64,000 nucleotides of DNA, from NCBI GenBank assembly GCA_021793235.1, contig JAJYTD010000006.1, positions 1-64,000 on the forward strand. The letters run 5' to 3'. The first letter of the stretch is position 1. Every line of letters starts with the position of its first letter. Source of the DNA: Actinomycetes bacterium. Lineage in GTDB: Bacteria; Actinomycetota; Actinomycetes; Streptosporangiales; Streptosporangiaceae. The position numbers and the translations under genes are program-made. This document shows positions 6,881-15,693 of this stretch, in pieces. The notes under the pieces were generated by a model that saw only the letters and a list, made by a program, of their open reading frames with translations, was not told the origin of the DNA and ran no database searches.

Positions 6881-7939
6881 CTAAACATATTCGCCTCTGA
6901 GCCGTGCTCGGCCGTTTCCGGGCCGGACCGATCCCGCGATCCAGGCCGTAAGCCCACGTTCGGCCAGGAAGGAGACCGCGCGCTCCGCCGCGTCCGCGGG
7001 GACGATCGCGGCCATGCCTACTCCCATGTTGAAGGTGGCCTCCATATCCTCCCGCGACAGCGCGCCCCGGTCGGCGAGGAAGGCGAAGACGGGCCCCGGG
7101 CTCCAGGTGGCCCGGTCGAGTTCGGCGTCGACGTTATCGGGCAGTGAGCGCGCCAGGTTCGACGCCAGTCCGCCCCCCGTGATGTGGGAGAACGCGCGCA
7201 CTTCGACCTCGGCGGCCAGCGCGAGACAGTCCTTGGCATAGATCCGCGTGGGAGTCAGCAGCACCTCGCCCAGGACACCGTCCAGTTCGGGTATGTGCTC
7301 GTCGAGCTCCACCCCGGCCTGGTCGATGATCCGGCGGACCAGTGAGTACCCGTTGGAGTGCAGACCGGAGGAGGCCATCGCGATGACGGCGTCGCCCGCA
7401 CGGACCCGGTCGGGGCCCAGGATCGCGTCGTCCTCGACGATGCCGGTGCCCGCTCCGGCCAGGTCGTACTCGTCGGGGCCCATGGCACCGGGATGTTCGG
7501 CCGTCTCTCCGCCAATGAGCGCGCACCCGGCCTGGTGGCAGCCCTCGGCGATACCGCCGACGATCTCGGCGATGCGCTCGGGAACGACCGAGCCGCAGGC
7601 GATGTAGTCGGTCATGAACAGCGGCTCGGCGCCGCAGACGACGAGGTCGTCCACGACCATGCCCACCAGGTCGATGCCGATGGTGTCGTGCCGGTTCATC
7701 CGCTGGGCCAGCAGCACCTTGGTCCCTACGCCGTCGGTGGAGGTGGCGAGGACCGGCGCACGGTACTTGGCGGTATCGATCCGGAACAGTCCGGCGAAAC
7801 CACTGGCGTCGGTGACCAGCTCCGGCCTGCGGGTGCGGGCCACATGCTGTTTCATCAGGTCGACGGCGCGCTCTCCGGCGGCGATGTCGACTCCGGCGGC
7901 GGCGTAGGCCCCCGCAGAGCTGTTGGCACCCTCTGCCAC
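6881..7939 (-). CDS. purM: Phosphoribosylformylglycinamidine cyclo-ligase (AIR synthetase)
   Basis: PurM converts FGAM to aminoimidazole ribonucleotide with ATP, step five of de novo purine synthesis. The protein is about 352 residues, the usual length. It has the ATP-binding TDGVGTKVLLA motif, VNDLVV-like loop LVVCGAEPLFMTDYIACG, GLHSNGYSLVR and FSHITGGGLASNL. GTG 7939 with an upstream GAGAGG was chosen over the longer frame because the extra N-terminus is not PurM-like. purF lies 96 bases upstream on the same strand, as in Streptomyces. Confidence 0.96.
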   Translation of the reverse strand: MAEGANSSAGAYAAAGVDIAAGERAVDLMKQHVARTRRPELVTDASGFAGLFRIDTAKYRAPVLATSTDGVGTKVLLAQRMNRHDTIGIDLVGMVVDDLVVCGAEPLFMTDYIACGSVVPERIAEIVGGIAEGCHQAGCALIGGETAEHPGAMGPDEYDLAGAGTGIVEDDAILGPDRVRAGDAVIAMASSGLHSNGYSLVRRIIDQAGVELDEHIPELDGVLGEVLLTPTRIYAKDCLALAAEVEVRAFSHITGGGLASNLARSLPDNVDAELDRATWSPGPVFAFLADRGALSREDMEATFNMGVGMAAIVPADAAERAVSFLAERGLTAWIAGSVRPGNGRARLRGEYV

Positions 7940-8035
7940 GCGAAACCTCTCAGTCGATCGTGCCCGCGCGGTGCGGTCGGCGCACCGGCTTGTGCGGTGC
8001 TGCAAGGCGGTCGACCGCCCCGGAACGGGCGGGGA

Positions 8036-9505
8036 CTACTTCGGTGCGGCGGCCAGCGGTGCGGCTGTACCGCAGGCCTTCTCCAGTAGGTACTTGCCGC
8101 GTGCGCCTTCGTTGACCTCGATGGGGTACGCGCCGTCGAAGCAGGCGCGGCACAGCCGGTTCTTGGGCACCTCGGTGGCCGCGACAAGCTCATCGAGGGG
8201 GATGTAGGCCAGCGAGTCCGCGCCGATGGAGTCCCGGATCTCCTCGGTGGAGAGGTTGCCCGCGATGAGTTCGGCCTTGGTGGCGAAGTCCACACCGTAG
8301 TAGCACGGCCACAGCACCGGCGGGCTGGATATGCGCACGTGCACCTCGGCGGCCCCGGCATCGCGCAGCATGTGGACCAGTGCGCGCTGGGTGTTGCCGC
8401 GCACGATGGAGTCGTCGACGACGACCAGCCGCTTGCCCTCGATGACGTCGCGGAGCGGATTCAGCTTGAGCCGGATACCGAGCTGGCGCAGGGACTGGCT
8501 GGGTTGGATGAACGTGCGGCCCACATAGGAGTTCTTCACGAGCCCTTGGGCGAACGGGATGCCGCTGCCGTCGGCGTAGCCGACCGCGGCGGGCGTACCC
8601 GACTCCGGGACCGGAATGACGAGATCAGCGTCGGCCGGATGCTGCTTCGCCAAACGGCGGCCGACTTCGACGCGGGCCGAGTTGACGTTGCGGCCGGCGA
8701 TCGTGGTGTCGGGCCGAGCCAGGTAGACGTATTCGAACAGGCAGCCTTTTGGCGCGGCCGCCGCGAAGCGGAGGGAGCGCACCCCGCGCTCGTCGATCGT
8801 GAGCAGCTCGCCGGGCTCGATCTCCCGGACCAGTGTGGCCCCCACGATGTCCAGAGCCGCGGTCTCGCTGGCCACCGCCCAGCCGCTGTCCAGGCGGCCG
8901 AGGACGAGCGGGCGGATGCCCTGCGGGTCGCGGGCCGCGTACAGGGTGGTCTCGTCCATGAAGACGAGCGAGAATGCTCCCTGTGCCTGAGGCAGCCGCT
9001 CCATGGCCGCTTCCTCGATGCTGAGTCCCGGGTTGTCCGCGAGGAGGCCGGTCAGGATCTCTGTGTCGGTGGTGGCGCCGCGCCGCTCGTTGGGGAGCAT
9101 GGCCGCGAGTTCGGGCGTGTTGACCAGGTTGCCGTTGTGGCCCAGGGCCAGGCCGCCGTCGCGGGCCGTGTAGAACGTCGGTTGTGCGTTCTCCCACACC
9201 GGGGAACCCGTCGTGGAGTAGCGGCAGTGGCCGATTGCCAGGTGGCCGCGGAGTGAGTCCAGCGTCGCCTCGTTGAAGACTTGGGAGACGAGTCCCATGT
9301 CCTTGTAGACGAGGATGCGTTCGCCATCGCTCAGTGCGATCCCCGCGGACTCCTGACCGCGGTGCTGCAGCGCGTAGAGGCCGAAATAGGTGAGTTTGCT
9401 GACTTCTTCGCCGGGAGCCCAGACCCCGAACACTCCACAGGCGTCCTGCGGTCCGCGTTCGAGTGGATCGATATCCGTGGTGAGCCGGCCGTCGGGATGC
9501 GACAC
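8036..9505 (-). CDS. purF: Amidophosphoribosyltransferase
   Basis: PurF commits PRPP to purine synthesis by transferring glutamine amide nitrogen. The protein has 489 residues. A 22-residue propeptide precedes the nucleophile Cys23 (DACGVFGVW), followed by the N-terminal glutaminase domain (YALQHRGQESAGIA, GHCRYSTTG). The PRPP-binding motif VVDDSIVRGNT and a C-terminal Cys pair typical of the Fe-S class of PurF (NRLCRACFDGAYP) are present. GTG 9505 is the start. The SCP-like gene lies 44 bases upstream and purM 96 bases downstream. Confidence 0.97.
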   Translation of the reverse strand: MSHPDGRLTTDIDPLERGPQDACGVFGVWAPGEEVSKLTYFGLYALQHRGQESAGIALSDGERILVYKDMGLVSQVFNEATLDSLRGHLAIGHCRYSTTGSPVWENAQPTFYTARDGGLALGHNGNLVNTPELAAMLPNERRGATTDTEILTGLLADNPGLSIEEAAMERLPQAQGAFSLVFMDETTLYAARDPQGIRPLVLGRLDSGWAVASETAALDIVGATLVREIEPGELLTIDERGVRSLRFAAAAPKGCLFEYVYLARPDTTIAGRNVNSARVEVGRRLAKQHPADADLVIPVPESGTPAAVGYADGSGIPFAQGLVKNSYVGRTFIQPSQSLRQLGIRLKLNPLRDVIEGKRLVVVDDSIVRGNTQRALVHMLRDAGAAEVHVRISSPPVLWPCYYGVDFATKAELIAGNLSTEEIRDSIGADSLAYIPLDELVAATEVPKNRLCRACFDGAYPIEVNEGARGKYLLEKACGTAAPLAAAPK

Positions 9506-9549
9506 GCGTTCCAGCTTAGTGGCTGATCACTATCGCCGCGCCACTCGGG

Positions 9550-10017
9550 TCATGGTGAGGTCCACAACGGCAGCAGCGAGGACAGGTCCGCTCGGACGCC
9601 GCTGGCGGAGACGGTGTGCGCCGCTGTGGCCGATTCCCAGGTCTGCCGCCCCAGAGCAAGGGCGAGCCAGGTGGTCGGATCCGTCTCGACGACACCGGGC
9701 GGGGTGCCGCGGGTGTGCCGGGGGCCGTCGATCACTTGGACGGCGCCGAACGGCGGGACACGCACTTCGAGGCTGTGGCCGGGCGCGCGCTCGGCGAGTT
9801 CGGCGAGGGTCCCGCGGACCGCGGCGCGGACCGCGGCGCGGTCGGGAGCGCGGCCGGTGTCGTGGGCCCGCAGCACGGCCTCGGCACACGCGGACAGCAC
9901 GAGTGAGGGCTGGTCGGGACCCCCGTAGGGGGGTTCGCCAAGAGCGGCGAGCTGGGCGTCGAGAGCAGAACGCAGGGCGGCGCGGCGCCGCTGCGCGGCG
10001 GTTGGCTTGGCCGGCAT
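9550..10017 (-). CDS. Sterol-carrier-like family protein
   Basis: This 155-residue protein matches the sterol carrier family protein regularly found immediately upstream of purF in Streptomyces-type genomes. An Arg/Ala-rich N-terminus ([21 protein letters not shown]) leads to a central Ala-rich helical region, then an SCP2-like C-terminal half ([30 protein letters not shown]). The last motif is the typical end of SCP2-fold actinobacterial proteins. There is no signal or membrane segment. It is probably the first gene of a purF-purM transcript. The biological ligand is unknown. Confidence 0.75.
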   Translation of the reverse strand: MPAKPTAAQRRRAALRSALDAQLAALGEPPYGGPDQPSLVLSACAEAVLRAHDTGRAPDRAAVRAAVRGTLAELAERAPGHSLEVRVPPFGAVQVIDGPRHTRGTPPGVVETDPTTWLALALGRQTWESATAAHTVSASGVRADLSSLLPLWTSP

Positions 10018-10506
10018 GTCCCCGAGGGTAACCGCCGCCGTGCCGCCCGGAGCGCTCTCCGGCTGTCGACCCGCGGGCGGGGCTCCCCGGCGTTGCCGCG
10101 GCTGTTTTGCGGGGATGGTTGCCTTGCCCCGCTAACGAGGGGAAACTGTCGCTTGAGGGAACTTGTCCCGACACAGTGGTGAATGGCCCGGTGTCGGAGA
10201 GAGGGAACGGAGGTCGCGCAGGCGAGCGGGGCGTATCCCCTTGCGGGTCCGCACCTCGTTCACGGCGTCCGCTGCGATGGTCTGTCGGCGCGGCGTGGAT
10301 GCGGCCCGTGGGTCACGGTGCTGAGCCGAGCCCCCTGCCGCACCGGTGATGACGGTTGTCGACGTAATCCACACGAGCGAGGAGCGAGACCCCCAGGGCC
10401 ATGGCGAAGGGCGACATACGGGCCATACTTGAGTTGGTTGACCCTTTTGTCCGATTGATGGAAATAGCATCCTCACGGACGATCACCGCACTTCGGGGAG
10501 ATGGAT
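10018..10506. other. Divergent intergenic region before the Pit operon
   Basis: These 490 bases hold no supported gene. They contain a small inverted repeat, CCGACAC/GTGTCGG (10168-10197). An AT-richer stretch just before the DUF47 gene (TTGAGTTGGTTGACC and following) probably holds its promoter. I looked for the two-repeat PHO box seen upstream of pstS and found no clear match. Confidence 0.4.
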
Positions 10507-11124
10507 GTGCGTCTACGCCTTACTCCGCGTGACGACAGCTATTACGAGATGTTCGCTGATTCGGCGAACAACCTCGTCATTGGAGCACGTCTGCTGGTAG
10601 AGCTCATCAGCGACGGTGCCGACCGCGACGCCATCAGCGAGAAGATGCGCGCCTGCGAACACGCCGGAGACGAGAGAACACACGCGATCATGCGGCGGCT
10701 CAACGAGAGCTTCGTCACCCCGTTTGACCGCGAGGACATCTACCGGCTCGCCTCCTGCCTGGACGACGTCATGGACTCCATGGAGGCCGCTGTCGACCTC
10801 ATCGGCCTCTACGGGCTCGACCACCTGCCCAAGGGCATCATCGACCAGGTGGAGGTGCTGGAGCGTGCCGCGGAGCTGACCGCCGAGGCGATGCCCCGGC
10901 TGCGCTCGATGAGCGATCTGACCCGGTACTGGATCGAGATCAATCAGTTGGAGAACCAGGCCGACCAGATCTATCGGAGGCTCCTGGCCCACCTCTTCAG
11001 CGGCGAGTACGACGCCCTGACCGTGCTCAAACTGAAGGACGTCATCGAGGAGCTGGAGACCGCGGCCGACGCATTCGAGCACGTGGCCAACACTGTTGAG
11101 AGCATTGCGGTGAAGGAATCCTGA
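10507..11124 (+). CDS. DUF47 (PhoU-like) accessory protein of the Pit phosphate transporter
   Basis: This protein of about 205 residues is all-helical with PhoU-fold features: repeated Glu/Asp-rich helices, ADSANNLVIGARLLVELI, EDIYRLASCLDDVMDSMEAAVD and a C-terminal LKDVIEELETAADAFEHVANTVE. DUF47 proteins are encoded next to Pit permeases and modulate phosphate transport. GTG 10507 is preferred over ATG 10501 because the GGGGAG ribosome-binding site ends at 10500, leaving 6 bases of spacing. The pit gene starts 28 bases downstream. Confidence 0.92.
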   Translation: MRLRLTPRDDSYYEMFADSANNLVIGARLLVELISDGADRDAISEKMRACEHAGDERTHAIMRRLNESFVTPFDREDIYRLASCLDDVMDSMEAAVDLIGLYGLDHLPKGIIDQVEVLERAAELTAEAMPRLRSMSDLTRYWIEINQLENQADQIYRRLLAHLFSGEYDALTVLKLKDVIEELETAADAFEHVANTVESIAVKES

Positions 11125-11152
11125 AGCCCAGACACCGAATCCCGGCTGCACC

Positions 11153-12154
11153 GTGCCTCCAGAAACCACCGCGCTGACCGCCGTCCTGCTCATGGCGGCG
11201 GTGTTCGCCTACACCAACGGCTTCCACGACGCCGCCAACTCCATCGCCACGTCCATCTCGACGCGCTCCCTGAGGCCCCGAGCCGCCGTCATCATGGCCG
11301 CGAGCATGAACATGGTCGGCGCCTTCCTCGGTGAAGGGGTGGCCCGGACCATCGGCCAGAGCATCATCGCGCCGCCGAGTGGAACCGAAGGACTCTCCGT
11401 ACTGCTGGCCGCGCTCATCGGTGCCATCGCCTGGAACATCGCGACCTGGTACAAGGGCATGCCGAGCTCCTCCTCGCACGCGCTGGTCGGCGGGATGATC
11501 GGCGCGGCTCTGGCCTCGGCGACCACTGTCGACTGGGAGGGCGTCAGCGCCGACTTCGTGCTGCCGATGGTGCTGTCCCCGCTCATCGGCGGGGTCGTCG
11601 GCTACCTCGCGATGCTCGCCATCCTGTGGGCGTTCCGTAGCGCCAGCCCGCGCAGGGTCGGCCGGAAGTTCAAGATCGCACAGAGCGTGTCCGCATCGGC
11701 GATGGCGCTGGGCAACGGCTTGCAGGATGCGCAGAAGACCATGGGAGTCGTCGTCCTCGCCCTGGTCACCACCGGATACCAGACCGAGTACGACGTTCCT
11801 CTGTGGGCGGTCTGCCTCGCGGCGGTGGCGATGTCCCTGGGGACTCTCACCGGCGGCTGGCGCATCATGCGGACCTTGGGTCGCCGGGTGATCCAGCTCG
11901 ATCCGCCCAAGGGCTTCGCGGCGGAGAGCACGGTGGCGCTGGTGACCTACGCGACATCGTTCATCTGGCAGGTGCCGATCTCCAGCACCCACACCATCAC
12001 CTCGGCCATTGTCGGTGTCGGCGCCACACAGCGGCTCTCGGCCGTCCGCTGGGGGGTGGCGGGCAACATCGTCGCCGTCTGGATCCTCACCCTCCCCGGA
12101 GCGGCCGTCATCGCCGCTGCCGCCTACGCCCTGACCAGGATCGCGGGGTTCTGA
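11153..12154 (+). CDS. pit: Low-affinity inorganic phosphate transporter (Pit)
   Basis: This 333-residue multi-pass membrane protein belongs to the PiT family. It has two copies of the family signature: TNGFHDAANSIATSISTRSL near residues 20-40 and ISSTHTITSAIVGVG in the C-terminal half. About ten hydrophobic segments are visible. It imports phosphate as a metal-phosphate or cation symport. The GTG start follows closely on the DUF47 gene. It is shorter than E. coli PitA because the central cytoplasmic loop is reduced. With pstSCAB 8 kb away, the window holds both low- and high-affinity phosphate uptake. Confidence 0.94.
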   Translation: MPPETTALTAVLLMAAVFAYTNGFHDAANSIATSISTRSLRPRAAVIMAASMNMVGAFLGEGVARTIGQSIIAPPSGTEGLSVLLAALIGAIAWNIATWYKGMPSSSSHALVGGMIGAALASATTVDWEGVSADFVLPMVLSPLIGGVVGYLAMLAILWAFRSASPRRVGRKFKIAQSVSASAMALGNGLQDAQKTMGVVVLALVTTGYQTEYDVPLWAVCLAAVAMSLGTLTGGWRIMRTLGRRVIQLDPPKGFAAESTVALVTYATSFIWQVPISSTHTITSAIVGVGATQRLSAVRWGVAGNIVAVWILTLPGAAVIAAAAYALTRIAGF

Positions 12155-12234
12155 CCGAGCGGTTTCGGCATCCAGGGGCGGAACGGCCCAGGACATCGTC
12201 CCGGAGAGGTGAGCATGACACTTTGGACGCAAAG

Positions 12235-12284
12235 AACCCGGCATAGCATGCGTTCCACTCGCGTGGTGCTCGCTATGCCGGGTT
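12235..12284. terminator. Bidirectional terminator between pit and the SMP-30 gene
   Basis: AACCCGGCATAGC (12235-12247) pairs perfectly with GCTATGCCGGGTT (12272-12284), with an inner CCAC/GTGG stem and a TCGC loop. It lies between convergent genes and can serve both. Confidence 0.8.
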
Positions 12285-12341
12285 TCATGCGGTGACCGTG
12301 CTTTTTCGGCGATTCCGGGGACGGGCCGACGCCCGCACGAC

Positions 12342-13208
12342 CTAGTGGGCCATTCCCGGGATGTCGACCGTGGCGGCTTCGATCCGGGCCTTGCCGTTGA
12401 AGTCGTCCGCCATCTGCTCGAACGTTATGTCCGCGGCGCACACATACAGTGTCCGCAGGTCCGGCCCGCCGAGGGCGCAGGCGATCGCCATATGCCCATC
12501 GGTCTCTACCTTGACGCGGTCGGTGATCTCGCCGCCGTCCAGGATCCGGCGCACTTCTCCGGCGAACGGGCAGGCCACCCATACGGCTCCTGCGGAGTCG
12601 ACGCAGAGCCCGTCCATGACGTTGGCCTCGGTCTGCTCGAATTGCGCGAAGACACGCTGGTCGGAGAGTCGCCCTTGGGAGTCGACAGCAAAGGCGCTGA
12701 TCCGCTGGGCGAAGGACTCCACGACGATCAGTGTCCGCCCGTCCGGGGTGAGTCCGATGCCGTTGGGACACACCAGACCGGTGCCCGCTGTGCTGACGGA
12801 ACCGTCCGGATCGGCCACGAGTACATGCGTGCCTTGGGGCTCCGCCCCTCCGAAGACGTCGTAGCCGAGCTGGCTGATGTAGGCGCGGCCCGTGGAGTCC
12901 ACCCACATATCGTTGGGCGAGAACGAGACCTCGCTCAGGTCGGCCGCTTTTTCACTGCTGCCGTCTGCCTGGATCCGCAGTAGTTCGCGGTTCTCCATAC
13001 CGACGACGAGTACCGTGCCGTCCGGGGCGAAACCCAGTCCCGAGGGGTGGGGCTGCCCGCTCGCCACCACGTCCAGTTCCCCTTCGGGGCTCATCCGGTA
13101 CACCTTGCCCTGCGGGATATCGGAGAACCACAGCGCGCCGTCGTGCCACCGTGCTCCCTCCAGGTACTGGAAGCCGTCCCGGACAGCGGCGGATCTTCTA
13201 ACCGTCAT
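12342..13208 (-). CDS. SMP-30/gluconolactonase/LRE family protein
   Basis: This 288-residue six-bladed beta-propeller has no signal peptide. The family hydrolyses sugar lactones such as glucono- or xylonolactone, using a Ca/Zn site built from Glu, Asn and Asp. Visible family motifs are LEGARWHDGALWFSDIPQGKVYRM (catalytic Glu in LEGARW), SFSPNDMWVDSTGRAYISQLG, GLVCPNGIGLTPDGRTLIV (Asn ligand) and VMDGLCVDSAGAVWVA (Asp ligand). The substrate is not identifiable. It is a single gene, oriented away from the lipid cluster that starts 400 bases to its right. Confidence 0.9.
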   Translation of the reverse strand: MTVRRSAAVRDGFQYLEGARWHDGALWFSDIPQGKVYRMSPEGELDVVASGQPHPSGLGFAPDGTVLVVGMENRELLRIQADGSSEKAADLSEVSFSPNDMWVDSTGRAYISQLGYDVFGGAEPQGTHVLVADPDGSVSTAGTGLVCPNGIGLTPDGRTLIVVESFAQRISAFAVDSQGRLSDQRVFAQFEQTEANVMDGLCVDSAGAVWVACPFAGEVRRILDGGEITDRVKVETDGHMAIACALGGPDLRTLYVCAADITFEQMADDFNGKARIEAATVDIPGMAH

Positions 13209-13607
13209 GAGTCACTCCTTACCCCGATGCCCTCGGATGTCTCTGGTTCCGAAGCGGTCCCGGTAAGTTAACGCCAACTAGCCTCTGTTTCCAAGGGGTC
13301 ATCCAGACAAACCGGGGATATTGATGGCTATGTGTACGGATGATCTGCTCTTCGGGGGGCTATGCAAGCGTGGTGCAGCGAGAGTCGAGGCGCCCCAGCG
13401 GGTCGCCGACGGCGCTGGGGCCCTGCGGACCACGAGGGCGGGGCGCCACGTACGTGACCCTCTGTTGCCACGCCATCACTTTCGGAAGGGCGGGGGGTGC
13501 TCCTTCCTGGCTGGTGAACTGACCCTTGTGCTCTTAAGTGAACTTGTATTAGCTTCGTTCAAAGAGTCTGGAGGTTAGTGAAGAGCGCCTGACTCGGGAG
13601 GAAGATA
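13209..13607. other. Divergent intergenic region before the acyl-CoA cluster
   Basis: There is no convincing gene in these 400 bases; the small open frame at 13321-13578 lacks coding character. The AT-richer end (13530-13600) should hold the promoter of the lipid operon. The loose pair GAAC...GTTC (about 13540-13560) is the only repeat there that could be a TetR half-site pair. Confidence 0.4.
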
Positions 13608-14795
13608 ATGACGGAACGTGCGCGGATTGCCGGAGTTGGGATGGTCCCCTTCTCAACACCGAGCAAGAGCAGGACATACGATGTGCTCGCGGAGCAGGCG
13701 GTCATCGCGGCGTTGTCCGACGCCGGGCTTGATTACACCCGCATCCAGCAGTCGTACGTTGGTTATGTGTACGGTGATTCGACTTCAGGGCAGAATGCTC
13801 TCTACCGCGTCGGTATGACCGGCATCCCCGTGGTGAATGTGAACAACAACTGCTCCACCGGGTCTTCGGCCCTGTGGCTGGCCCGCCAGGCGATCGAGAG
13901 CGGTGCCGCCGACTGCGTCCTGGCCCTCGGCTTCGAGCAGATGCGCAAGGGGCCGCTCGCCGCACAGTGGGACGACCGCCCGACCCCTTTCGACCGTTTC
14001 GACGAAGTGGCGCACGCAGCGCAAGGCACGAAGGAGGGCGTACCGCTCGCCGCGCAGTACTTCGGCGGCGCGGGTGCGGCTTTCGCCGAACGCCACGGCA
14101 TCCGGCCGGAAACGTTCGCGGCGATCTCGGTAAAGGCGAGGAAGCACGCGGCACACAACCCCTATGCTGTGTTCCGCGACGCCGTCACCGTCGAAGACGT
14201 CTTGGCCTCGCCCCATATCTTCGGTCCGCTGACCCGGTTGCAGTGCTGCCCTCCCACGTGTGGTGCCGCAGCCGCCGTTCTGTGCAGTGCGGACTTCGCC
14301 AAGACCTTCGGCCTGCGCGCCGACGTGGAGATCGCGGCTCAGGCGATGACTACGGACCGCCCCAGCAGCTTTGACGCCGACGACATGGTGCGGCTTGTCG
14401 GGTACGACATGTCGGCGGAAGCGGCATCCCAGGTCTACGAAACGGCTGGCGTGGGTCCCCAAGACGTTGCTGTCGTGGAGCTGCACGACTGCTTCACCTC
14501 GAATGAACTGCTGACCTACGAGGCACTCGGCCTGACCCCGGAGGGGACCGCCGAGAAGTTCGTACTCGACGGTGACAACACCTATGGCGGACGGGTCGTC
14601 ACCAATCCCTCCGGGGGACTGCTGTCCAAGGGGCATCCCCTCGGCGCCACCGGATTGGCCCAGTGCGCGGAACTCGTCTGGCAGCTGCGCGGCCAGGCCG
14701 AGAATCGCCAAGTCGCGAACGCGGATATCGGCCTGCAGCACAACATCGGCCTCGGCGGAGCCTGCGTCGTGTCCATGTACCAGAAGGTGGACTGA
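13608..14795 (+). CDS. SCP-x-type thiolase / lipid-transfer protein
   Basis: This 395-residue thiolase most resembles the thiolase domain of sterol carrier protein X. The nucleophilic cysteine is Cys82 in VNNNCSTGSSALWLARQ. The C-terminal catalytic His/Cys segments are LHDCFTSNELLTYEALG, SGGLLSKGHPLGATGLAQ and GLGGACVVSMY. Such enzymes cleave 3-oxoacyl-CoA, often branched or steroid side-chain substrates. Unlike many actinobacterial relatives it has no adjacent DUF35 (OB-fold) partner gene. GGGAGGAAG precedes ATG 13608. It is the first gene of the acyl-CoA block; the next gene starts one base after its stop. Confidence 0.9.
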   Translation: MTERARIAGVGMVPFSTPSKSRTYDVLAEQAVIAALSDAGLDYTRIQQSYVGYVYGDSTSGQNALYRVGMTGIPVVNVNNNCSTGSSALWLARQAIESGAADCVLALGFEQMRKGPLAAQWDDRPTPFDRFDEVAHAAQGTKEGVPLAAQYFGGAGAAFAERHGIRPETFAAISVKARKHAAHNPYAVFRDAVTVEDVLASPHIFGPLTRLQCCPPTCGAAAAVLCSADFAKTFGLRADVEIAAQAMTTDRPSSFDADDMVRLVGYDMSAEAASQVYETAGVGPQDVAVVELHDCFTSNELLTYEALGLTPEGTAEKFVLDGDNTYGGRVVTNPSGGLLSKGHPLGATGLAQCAELVWQLRGQAENRQVANADIGLQHNIGLGGACVVSMYQKVD

Positions 14796-14796
14796 C

Positions 14797-15255
14797 ATGG
14801 CCATCGATCCGCGGGCCGTCGGCACCGAGCTCGAACCGGTCACCATGGACGTGGAGCGCGGCAGGCTGCGGTCCTTCGCCAAGGCGATCGGAGAGACAAA
14901 CCAGATCTACTTCGATGTGGACATCGCCCGAGAGGCCGGGTACCCCGACATCCCGGCACCTCCGACCTTTCTCTGCGCCCTCATGCTCGAACGCCCCGAC
15001 CCTTTCGACTGGCTGGCCGATCTCGGTGTGGAGCTGCAGCGGATTCTGCATGGCGAGCAGAAGTTCACCTACCACGCGATGGTCTATGCCGGATCTCGGC
15101 TGACCGCCCGTTCGCGCATTGTCGATGTCTACGCGAAGAAAGGCGGGGCCTTGGAGTTCATCGTTCGTGAGACGGAGGTGACCAACGGCGACGGCACGAA
15201 GGTCGCCGAACTCAACGATGTGGTCATCGTCCGCAACCCGGAGGTGAGGGCATGA
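14797..15255 (+). CDS. MaoC-like dehydratase, N-terminal-type subunit
   Basis: This 152-residue hot-dog protein corresponds to the N-terminal half of double hot-dog hydratases (FAS1-like/MaoC-N): MDVERGRLRSFAKAIGETN, DIAREAGYPDIPAPPTF and HGEQKFTYHAMVYAGSRL. The catalytic Asp/His signature is absent, as expected for the structural half. It should pair with the next gene to make a heteromeric enoyl-CoA hydratase, as in HadAB and ChsH1/ChsH2. The next gene overlaps by 4 bp (ATGA), supporting coupled translation. Confidence 0.88.
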   Translation: MAIDPRAVGTELEPVTMDVERGRLRSFAKAIGETNQIYFDVDIAREAGYPDIPAPPTFLCALMLERPDPFDWLADLGVELQRILHGEQKFTYHAMVYAGSRLTARSRIVDVYAKKGGALEFIVRETEVTNGDGTKVAELNDVVIVRNPEVRA

Positions 15256-15665
15256 CCACGGCACACGGCGTCGAAGTCGGCACGGAGCTGCCGCCGCTGC
15301 GCATTCCACCCATCACCAGGACGACTCTGGCCTTGTTCGCCGGCGCGTCCGGCGACCACAACCCGATCCATATCGACATCGACGTCGCCCGCTCAGCCGG
15401 AATGGAGGACGTGTTCGCCCACGGCATGCTCTCCATGGCTTACTTGGGTCGCCTGCTCACCGAGTGGGTGCCGCAGGAACGCATCCGCTCCTACAGCGTG
15501 CGGTTCAGCGCGATCACCCCCGTACACGCCGAACCGACGTGCAGCGGCCGAGTAACCAGCATCGACAGTGTCCACGGCGAACGCCGGGCGACTCTGGACC
15601 TCACCGTGGAACTGGCCGACGGCACCACCACCCTTCTGGGTGAAGCGGTCATCGCCCTTGACTGA
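15252..15665 (+). CDS. MaoC-like enoyl-CoA hydratase, catalytic subunit
   Basis: This 137-residue hot-dog protein has the R-hydratase signature GASGDHNPIHIDIDVA, giving the catalytic dyad Asp35/His40, and FAHGMLSMAYLGRLL. It hydrates 2-enoyl-CoA to 3-hydroxyacyl-CoA. With the preceding non-catalytic subunit it forms a complete hydratase. Its place between the thiolase and a short-chain dehydrogenase fits a beta-oxidation role. Confidence 0.9.
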   Translation: MTTAHGVEVGTELPPLRIPPITRTTLALFAGASGDHNPIHIDIDVARSAGMEDVFAHGMLSMAYLGRLLTEWVPQERIRSYSVRFSAITPVHAEPTCSGRVTSIDSVHGERRATLDLTVELADGTTTLLGEAVIALD

Positions 15666-15693
15666 ACCACCCGACTACGGAAAGGACCGCCAC

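Noticed and set aside
10018-10506. PHO box before the DUF47-pit operon
   Set aside because: No pair of GTTCACC-type repeats with 11-bp spacing was found.
13321-13578. Small ORF between the SMP-30 and thiolase genes
   Set aside because: No ribosome-binding site, no family resemblance, and codon use unlike its neighbours.
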